Source: Tenebrio molitor
Lineage: Eukaryota; Arthropoda; Insecta; Coleoptera; Tenebrionidae
Assembly: GCF_963966145.1 (NCBI RefSeq)
Contig: NC_091052.1
Span: forward strand, 18,600,001-18,664,000
Length of the DNA: 64,000 nt
Direction: 5' to 3'
The translations under genes and the position numbers were made by a program. The notes beneath the pieces were generated by a model, which saw nothing but the letters and a program-made list of their open reading frames with translations, was not told the DNA's origin and made no database searches. Positions 57,150 through 64,000 of this stretch are shown piece by piece (within the stretch, counting starts at the first letter, position 1; each line of letters opens with the position of its first letter).

Positions 57150-57255
57150 AATGTCCCGGTATATACGAGTTTAATAAGACGCTCTATTATTACACGAATG
57201 TGTTTAATCACGACGAGCGTAGCGAGTGATAATACTTCTTATTAAACCAGTGTAA
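57150..57255. repeat. foldback with CGAGCGTAGCGAG loop
   Basis: GAGTTTAATAAGA..TATTA..ACACG against a mirrored TCTTATTAAAC, with the loop CACGACGAGCGTAGCGAGTG. Confidence 0.65.
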
Positions 57256-57660
57256 TATACTACTTTGGGTTACTGATTCCTGAAATTTGGGCTGTTCCAG
57301 ATTTCATATTAGACGGGACTTTTGCATGGGTTGGTAACAGACGTGAAACAAATTCAATAATAAATTCAATAATATCATTCGTGTGCTAAATGTTTAAAAT
57401 GTTATATTTACTAAATTTAATTCATAGCTTCACATTTTAACTTGACGCCTAACGTGAAACGGCTGATGTTGCCAATATTACAAGGCTAAAAGTTACCAAA
57501 AACAGTTCAATAATACGATCCATTATTAAACTGTTTTTGATATAATAATGAGCCCATTAGTAACGGAAAGTAGATAAAACATTAAATTATATTCCTTTTT
57601 TAAATCTATAGCTGTTAAAAAATTCTAAGCAATAATCTAAAAATTTGTTTATTTATAAAT
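57256..57660. other. intergenic, nothing recognised
   Basis: AT-rich; a small inverted patch (ACAGTTCAATAATACGATCC..AAACTGTTTTTGATATAATA) near 57500-57550 resembles another foldback core. Confidence 0.3.
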
Positions 57661-57766
57661 ACGGTGCGATCAATTAAAAAATAAATCGAGTCGGCGTGTT
57701 ACCTATGGCAACCCATGCTATAGCATAGGCTCTAAAGCAAACTTGATTTATTTTTTAAATGATCGC
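57661..57766. repeat. short palindrome
   Basis: GCGATCAATTAAAAAATAAA against TTTATTTTTTAAATGATCGC, with the hairpin GCTATAGC at the centre. Confidence 0.65.
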
Positions 57767-58857
57767 TCGGTAGTACCTACACATTACCGCCTGAAAGATT
57801 TTACGACCGAATATAATTTGTAGAGGTTACTAGAAGCACTGTCCCTTAGCCATTGCTTGCATGGTGACGATGACCAATGTCATAAAGGATGCTTATATAG
57901 CAGGACGTCTAGCAAACTGAGAATATGGATTGTCTCATATTTTTTCCATATTTCATATTTTCATATTTCACATTGTCTTTCTCTGTGCTTCTCAATTTCA
58001 AATGTAATCGGTGGTCAGAAAACTGTCTTCGATTTAGGTAACTACGTTGAAATATATTCTGAATTATTAAACTACAGAATTAATAAATACAAAGAAATCT
58101 TAATTTCTAGGTAAAATGTTGGTATGTCACTTGCTAAGTCTTATTTGAAATTTACCTTAGCTTCATAAATCATCAACTGTGAATTGCTTTAACATTCCCT
58201 TCACTAGTTAAAGGTTACTGAAATGACTTTACACAATGGGATTTTAAGATTTGTGAGGAGACATTTTTTATTCTTAAAAAATCTTATCGTCACTTCTATT
58301 GACAATTTTATAATTTACTGAGTAAATATGTACATATTATAGTTGCTTTTTTTATTGAGTGGTATACATGTTTTTGTTATATTTGGTTTTTATTAATCTC
58401 ATTATGTACTCGTAGATCTATTGAAAAATGGATAAACCGAATACAATCAAAAACATTTAATATTTTTGTTAGTATATTTATTATGTCTAATCTTAGCATT
58501 TACACAATCATAACCAAATAATTACCCAAAAATACTGGTTTGACAAATAGAAATAACATCATTTGAAATAGCAAAATAAAATTTTACCAGGAAATTTTTC
58601 TTGGTTAATTAAAAATAGCTTTAATAATATAAACAATATCTAATAAATTTTTCTACTCCTCTGTTTAAAACGCCATTTAGTTTTAGTCACAGGATGAAAT
58701 TAGCAACGGGCTTTTTAATCACGCTCTGGTTTTTTTAATAGCAAAAATCATGTGACACTCAAAATTAAGTTAGTCATCACTTGTCAATTGAAGTCTACCA
58801 GGTTCGAATTTTATGTATTAACGTTGAATAAAGACGTTACCTGTTGTATTGTTCACT
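57767..58857. other. intergenic, nothing recognised
   Basis: AT-rich; a short open frame at 57857-58114 (+) with a hydrophobic run has no recognised family or splice context. Confidence 0.3.
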
Positions 58858-59000
58858 TGGTCGTACAAAAAGTATAGTATGCAACTAGTTCATAAACTTC
58901 TCTGGACACGTTTATTAAACACTCGCTCCACTACGTTCCGCTCGTGCCTAATAAAACTCGTGTCTAAAGAGCCGTTTATAAATCTTGTTGCATAATATAC
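58858..59000. repeat. foldback element
   Basis: TATAGTATGCAACTAGTTCATAAAC..TCT..GACACG..TTATTA against TAATAA..CGTGTC..AGA..GTTTATAAATCTTGTTGCATAATATA, with the loop CACTCGCTCCACTACGTTCC. Confidence 0.7.
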
Positions 59001-59069
59001 TATTTTTTAATTTAGTATAAATAATTAATGTTTATATTGTTAAAGCTGTTCTTAATTAATTACAAAACA

Positions 59070-59185
59070 GATTATGAAAACTTCATTAGTTCTCTTAACA
59101 GCAAAAAAAGGTTAATGTATTTTTAATTTACTATAAATAATTAATCTTTTTTGCTGTTAAGAGAACTAATGAAGTCTTTATAATC
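59070..59185. repeat. palindrome with near-perfect 38 bp arms
   Basis: GATTATGAAAACTTCATTAG and CTAATGAAGTCTTTATAATC, each continuing with TTCTCTTAACAGCAAAAAA or its complement. Confidence 0.8.
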
Positions 59186-59436
59186 TCTTTTATAATGTGT
59201 CGAAAGCTAAAGGTCTTTATTCTCCCATCTGTTATTAGTGCTATTATTGCAATTACGGTGCTGTAGCAAAAATTTACCTAGCAGAACAAGAAGTTTATTT
59301 TTTACAAAAGCTCGTCGAATGTAACTTGTATGATCGTTAACTATAGTACAACCATATAAATAATAAAATTTGTTTGCTGAAATGACGTGCCAAAAATGTT
59401 CACTGGCATTTAGATAAAGTTTGGTTTGATTCGTTG

Positions 59437-60891
59437 TTAATAATTTTTTAAAACGGCGAGCAGGGAGTACGATCTTCTTAGTATCTAAAAATAATATTTC
59501 ATCATTAAATGCACTCATGAAAAATACGAATAATTTTTACAGTGGTAAATGTCTGCAGTGATAAATCAAAAATTTTTCCAGCAGTTACAACCATGGGTCT
59601 TTTAGAGCGTTCCATTAATATTAGGAGTGCTTTTTTCGAAATTATATTATAATCATACCATTTACTCATGTAAATAGCACTTGACAATGTATTGTTCTGA
59701 AAAACTGTGGTAAACTAAAAGAAGTTTGAAAATTTTTGAGATACAACCTCTTCAATAAGCAGGGTTCCATAATAACAGTAGAAGAATATTTGGAAGAAGA
59801 GAAGTCCCAGTTGATTTACAGTTATAAAAAAATTTACATCCAAGACGTCCATCTAAAACATTTTTCTTAATATTTTGCTTAAACATTAACGCCAAATTGT
59901 TTATTTACCTTACTGAATTGGAAACAACAAAGACCGATGACTAAGGAGCTTCCCATCAACTGACTAAACACCACTGGCGAAAAATATTTCTGATAATCCC
60001 CAACGAAACTGGAAACAAAAAAAATTAACCGAATCATGTAAAGATTGATATATTGTAATGTTATTTACTCAATTATCTCTTGATAACGGCGAACACATAA
60101 TTTAATTTTATGGTAAATGATTCTTGGTTTGATGGTGACGATTTCGTCACAAGATGAAGCAAGTTCTTTATCAACGTCCGAATCGAGATGACATAAATTT
60201 TCTTTGAGAACTTGTAGTTGACTCGTAGCGTGATTGGACAAACCACCAATCAAAGGATCAATTGTTCCACACGCAAATACAGCATAAATAACTCCTGAAA
60301 GATAAATTCGCAAATCCAGGATCCAAATTATTACATATGAATAGAATTATTACACTTACCCATTACAAGAAGAAAATAAATGCAGTAATATAAAATGGGT
60401 TGTTTTTGGATACTTTGGGGCATCCATACATTAAGAGGCAATTTATGGACGTCCTCTCGGAAAAACACCTGCCCAATAAATCCAATTAATCCTACAATAC
60501 ATCCCAGAAAGAAGACTCTAGAGTTTCTTTGACAATTGTGAACGCAGTCTTCGATAATTTTTTGATGTTCATGTTTCAGAACCGTGTAATGCGAAGCGTC
60601 GAAATAATGAATGCACTTTTTGATGTTGTCTCCATTTAGCACAAATGGGAACAGCTTAGGTGCGTAGAAAATCATACCAACCATAACAAAATCACTGTAG
60701 TTGATTGCGGTAAGATCTTCACTGAACATAAAATGGAGTATGCCGAATATTGTTGGCGGCATCATCGCAATGACATATAATGTGTAAGCGTACACTTTAT
60801 ATAAACGTGAGTATCTTCTGGGAGGGTAAAGCCCAATGATTTTCATTACTGTTAAATTAAGAGTAAAACTCTGCCGAACAACCTCTTCCAT
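59437..60891 (-). CDS. odorant receptor OR-E (7tm_6 family)
   Basis: Intact receptor of 388 aa. Exons: 60891-60360, 60294-60069, 60008-59909, 59852-59748, 59696-59541, 59484-59437. All GT-AG with array-standard phases. The ATG at 60891 (MEEVVRQSFTLNL) is preferred over the upstream in-frame extension because it aligns with the other four starts and lies 44 bases after the TATA box. Marks: VIGLCCFQFSK, FFYCYYGT, LLILMERSKRP..TAGK, ILRRSYSLLAVL. Closest to OR-D in exon lengths, residues and flank. It is the most upstream member of the array in this window. Confidence 0.95.
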
Positions 60892-60934
60892 GGCTCTAAG
60901 CAAGTGAAACGTTAAGAGGTAATTTCGTTGCTTC

Positions 60935-61019
60935 TTATATAAGTAGCTTATCACTTTTTACTTGCTTTTTTAAATGGAAACAAATCGCTCCCTTTAATTA
61001 CATTAATTTTAGATCAAAG
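60935..61019 (-). promoter_or_regulatory. OR-E promoter: 18 bp element plus TATA box
   Basis: TATATAA at 60941-60935; CTTTGATCTAAAATTAAT at 61019-61002 (one G-to-C change), 61 bases further upstream and 111 bases from the ATG. TAATTAAAGGGAGCG lies directly inside it. The GTTAAGAGGTAATTTC stretch between TATA and ATG is also shared with OR-D. Confidence 0.75.
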
Positions 61020-61468
61020 ACTCATGAAACACGGAACTAAGTTGTAATTGAAAATGTAAAGTCTTTATTTAAAAAATCAACTTCAATGGACACTAATAAA
61101 AATTTCATTCAGGATCTGGTGTTTGTATGTAACATTGCCATAGTCACAAATAGTCCATTTTCAACTTGCAATCATAACAGCTGCTTAGCGTTACAAATTA
61201 CACTTAGAAAACGTTTTATTCCTGTAATTACGAACAATCACGGCACGACTACATACGTCGGTTATCTGCAATAATGTGACATGTAAGTGTAACTAACTTG
61301 AATACAGTTGCTATTTCTATATCCGTTTCTACTTTATTTTTTTAAAACGAATAATTTGTTTCATAATTCCAAGAGTCCTTCTTATTTGCACACAAAAACT
61401 TGATAAAGTAAATTATACATTTTTTATCATCCATACATTATTTCTGCAAAGAAATTGCACTAACAGGC
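61020..61468. repeat. 5' flank of OR-E, duplicated with OR-D flank
   Basis: 61075-61180 (CTTCAATGGACACTAATAAA, then CATAGTCACAAATAGT) matches about 54045-54150 upstream of OR-D in the same order, so the duplication that made the pair reached a few hundred bases past the promoter. Nothing else recognised. Confidence 0.65.
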
Positions 61469-61636
61469 TAAGGCCCAGTTTATAGAAAGAGAGTTAAATA
61501 TTTAATTCCAATTAAATTTTAATGTGCGTCTAACCCATGAATCCGAAACTTTGATTGGTTTAATCTGATCACGTGTTTAGTTAAACTCGTATTTGATTAC
61601 AATTATCTTAATTTTGCTTCTCTAAACTGGCCCTTA
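61469..61636. mobile_element. short MITE
   Basis: TAAGGCCCAGTTTATAGAAA and TTCTCTAAACTGGCCCTTA; the interior is AT-rich with inverted TTAAATATTTAATTCCAATT/AATTTTGC-type pairing only partly kept. Confidence 0.65.
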
Positions 61637-62024
61637 ATGTAACGGGTGTTTTTTTTAATTTTAAAAAACATCCTTTATAAACCTCTTTAACCCAAAGTAC
61701 ATTAATTCGAACAAATAATGTAAGAAAACATAAATATAGACCCAGAAATAATAATAATTATTAATAAAACAATTAATCTTGTTCTAATAAGGCTACCATT
61801 TAAAAATTTAAAGTTATATATGCGAATATCACTTATGGGGAAGTTTTTATTGTTGAGCTGTTTTTTACAGAATGAATCCAAGACTATAAAAGTGTATGCA
61901 GAAAGTCGATACTCATGACTTACCTATAACCGATGTGAGTTTATACAAATTTGATAATTAATTCGAATACATAAAGTATTGAGGATAAACTCACAGGAAA
62001 TGTTAATTTGCTGTGCTCCCGAAA

Positions 62025-62506
62025 TACAGGGTGTCTCAAAAATGGCGCCCAATCTCCTAAGGATCTTAAAGAATAGAAGTCTAGGAAGGTAAATCTCAAT
62101 ACAAAATTTGATCGGACCAACAGATTTTGTATAACTTGCTGTTAAATATGGTAATTTCAAAGAGATGTATCTCCTTTATTACCAAATTTTACAGCTGAAT
62201 TATAAATTACTTTACTATGTTACTTTTTCCAAGACTCCTTTAGGTAGTGGAACAACACCGAAGTAATTTTTTTTAGAGTAATGACCTACCAAAATACGCT
62301 AAAATAACAGTGGCAACATTGACCTCAAAGGAGAATTGGTTTAGTTGATTGTGCATACCAACCAATGTTGCCAAATTTGCTTATTTTAAAATGTATATAA
62401 CTTAGAAACTGGTCAAAGAAAAAAAAATTCACAACGAAATTGAACTCAACTCTTCAAATAGTTTAACCCCTCAAGAGATTGGGCGCCATTTTTGAGACAC
62501 CCTGTA
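62025..62506. mobile_element. MITE, TA-flanked, family 1 copy 2
   Basis: CAGGGTGTCTCAAAAATGGC and GCCATTTTTGAGACACCCTG; the interior is nearly identical to 4713-5194, so the family was active recently. Confidence 0.85.
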
Positions 62507-62639
62507 TAAAACGTTCCTTTTTTGTATTTTGTAGCCCAGTCCAAAGTAAAAACTCCCACAAAAATATTCCCTGTTGGGACGCATATCTAAAAAGTGAAAG
62601 GAAGGAATTATAAAATTTTTACGCACTTGTGGTTCCTTA

Positions 62640-62945
62640 ACAATCACGATTATAATCTCTTTTAGTTTAAGATAGTGTGACGTGTGCTTCTCAAAACTGT
62701 GTTTTTGAGGTGTGGATAAATAAAGTAGTTCATTATTGTAAGATCTGGAGACCTTGCAGGAAATTTCACCAGACGGGCATCAAAAAATTCTTTCAAATAA
62801 GCAATTGATTGACGAGTGGAATGTGCTGTAGTGTTATCTTGTTGAAAATACCCTTCGGTAAGTTTATCGTCATGTCATGGTACTCATTGAGAAAGGGTTC
62901 TAACAAATCATGGCGATATATTGCAGCAGTTACGGTTTGGTTAAA
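62640..62945 (-). pseudogene. Tc1/mariner-type transposase C-terminal fragment
   Basis: Reading the minus strand: YRHDLLEPFLNEYH, then after a frameshift FQQDNTTAHSTRQSIAYLKE, FFDARLVKFPARSPDLTIMN and YFIYPHLKN. These are the second and third catalytic-residue blocks (QDN..H and PARSPDLT) of a DDE transposase. The frameshift at about 62848 and the missing N-terminal part make it a relic. Confidence 0.8.
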
Positions 62946-63474
62946 AAATATTTGTAAATAAGTATTTATAATAAGTTATTTTCGTGCCGCCGGCGCCGGC
63001 CGGAATTTGGTAAATTACAGATCTCAAAATCGTCCAGAAACACATGCATTGCCGGCCTAGTCCGGCTAAAAGTAGGGATTTCGAGTGGTCATCGGTTTCG
63101 GTTGGCATTTGTTATCAGAATTCTATCAAACGTCAATGTTTGTTCTGTGGATGGCTCGTTAAAAATGTTTTTCTATTTATAACAACGTACAAACTACAAA
63201 AAAGCAATATTTAACTAAAATTAATTAATTAAAATTACGTTTCGAGCCACTTCTTGAATATGGGCTGGTGTATTTATTACAACAAATGTTTCAGGAAAAT
63301 GTTAAAAACAAAACAAATTAATTAAATTTAATAAATTTCAGGAAACAAGAGCGATGTTGATTTTAAAATTTAAGTGTTTAAATGTAAGTGTTGCCAACAC
63401 AATAAAAGTCCCTAATACCAATTATTAAAACAAGTGCTTTAACTTCCATTTAACAAAAATCCGCAGAAGTCGGC
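62946..63474. other. intergenic, small GC-rich patch
   Basis: A CCGGCGCCGGCCGG cluster at 62990 and GCCGGCCTAGTCCGGC at 63051 stand out from AT-rich flanks and may pair; no gene recognised. Confidence 0.3.
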
Positions 63475-63745
63475 ACAAAAAATTTTGTGTATCACACGTC
63501 CAGAAACTGTTTTGCGAGCATTCGTACTTGCAATACTCGTCTGTCGACTCGTAGTGCAAACCGTACTCATGCTCGCAAACGTGCAGTTTCTGGCCTAGTG
63601 ATACAAATAACTATTGTATCACAAGCCTAGAAAATGCCATTTTGCAAGTGCAAGCACGGTTTGTGGGGCAGAGGCGCCAACCGAGGCCCACAAGTACGAG
63701 CACTTGTTAAATATTTTCTAGCCGTGTAATACACTCAATTTTTTC
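63475..63745. repeat. two adjacent foldbacks
   Basis: First: GTATCACACGTCCAGAAACTG..TTTGCGAGCA..GTACTTGC mirrored by ATGCTCGCAAACGTGCAGTTTCTGG..CTAGTGATAC. Second: GTATCACAAGCCTAGAAAAT..AAGTGC against a mirrored ATATTTTCTAGCCGTGTAATAC. Confidence 0.65.
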
Positions 63746-64000
63746 GGCCGACAATTTGTTTAAAGCAAAATATAATCATTTTTGTTAAAAAATTACCAAA
63801 TAGGGAATTTATTTTTCTTCCATTGGCAACATAAAGGATTCAAGAAGCGACTGTCACGACAAAAATCAACCAATTCCTCAAATATCCGTCATCGTCGTTT
63901 CTGTTATTTCTAACCCATCGCTTGAAACCCCCCGCCCGCCCGTACTGCTATACACAATGTACAGCTTGCGATAAAGGATAAAAATTTGCCCAACATCAAT
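63746..64000. other. window end, nothing recognised
   Basis: No coding pattern or repeat recognised. Confidence 0.35.

Overview
The window looks like AT-rich genomic DNA from an insect, probably a beetle or another holometabolous insect. It has long AT-rich introns with GT-AG splice sites, two CLIP-domain serine protease genes, a tandem array of 7tm_6 odorant receptor genes, and dense debris of insect-type transposons. The species cannot be named from the sequence alone.

Left part (about 1.4-25.1 kb, + strand): two tandem paralogous CLIP serine protease genes. Both have an easily traced exon series (CLIP, linker with activation site, His exon, Asp exon, Ser exon) with matching phases. Both carry Leu before the IVGG activation site, which points to the CLIPC group that works upstream in immune (Toll/melanization) cascades. 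The second gene is complete with its signal-peptide exon (371 aa). The first is complete except that its signal exon is not seen. Introns of the two copies share sequence and differ mainly by transposon insertions, including a 1.9 kb solo LTR in introns 1 and 4 of the second gene.

Right part (about 28.5-60.9 kb, - strand): five intact odorant receptor genes (called OR-A to OR-E here), all in one orientation. Each has six exons with the same phases and encodes 384-393 aa. Each has a TATA box and, about 45-65 bp further upstream, a nearly invariant 18 bp element (CTTTGATGTAAAATTAAT in gene direction). This shared promoter element is the most interesting unlisted signal in the window. OR-D and OR-E are the closest pair and also share several hundred bases of upstream flank.

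Between the genes almost everything recognisable is mobile DNA. There are TA-flanked MITEs of many families (several in two copies), nested MITEs, palindromic foldback elements and two solo LTRs with 4 bp target duplications. There is a composite tRNA-derived SINE inside a foldback element, the 3' part of an R2/R4-like LINE with two reversed fragments, and a Jockey-like LINE pair in head-to-tail order. Two diverged copies of a Crypton-like tyrosine recombinase element and several broken Tc1/mariner-type transposase genes complete the list. No bacterial features, CRISPR arrays or functional RNA genes were seen. All splice models are by eye and need transcript support.
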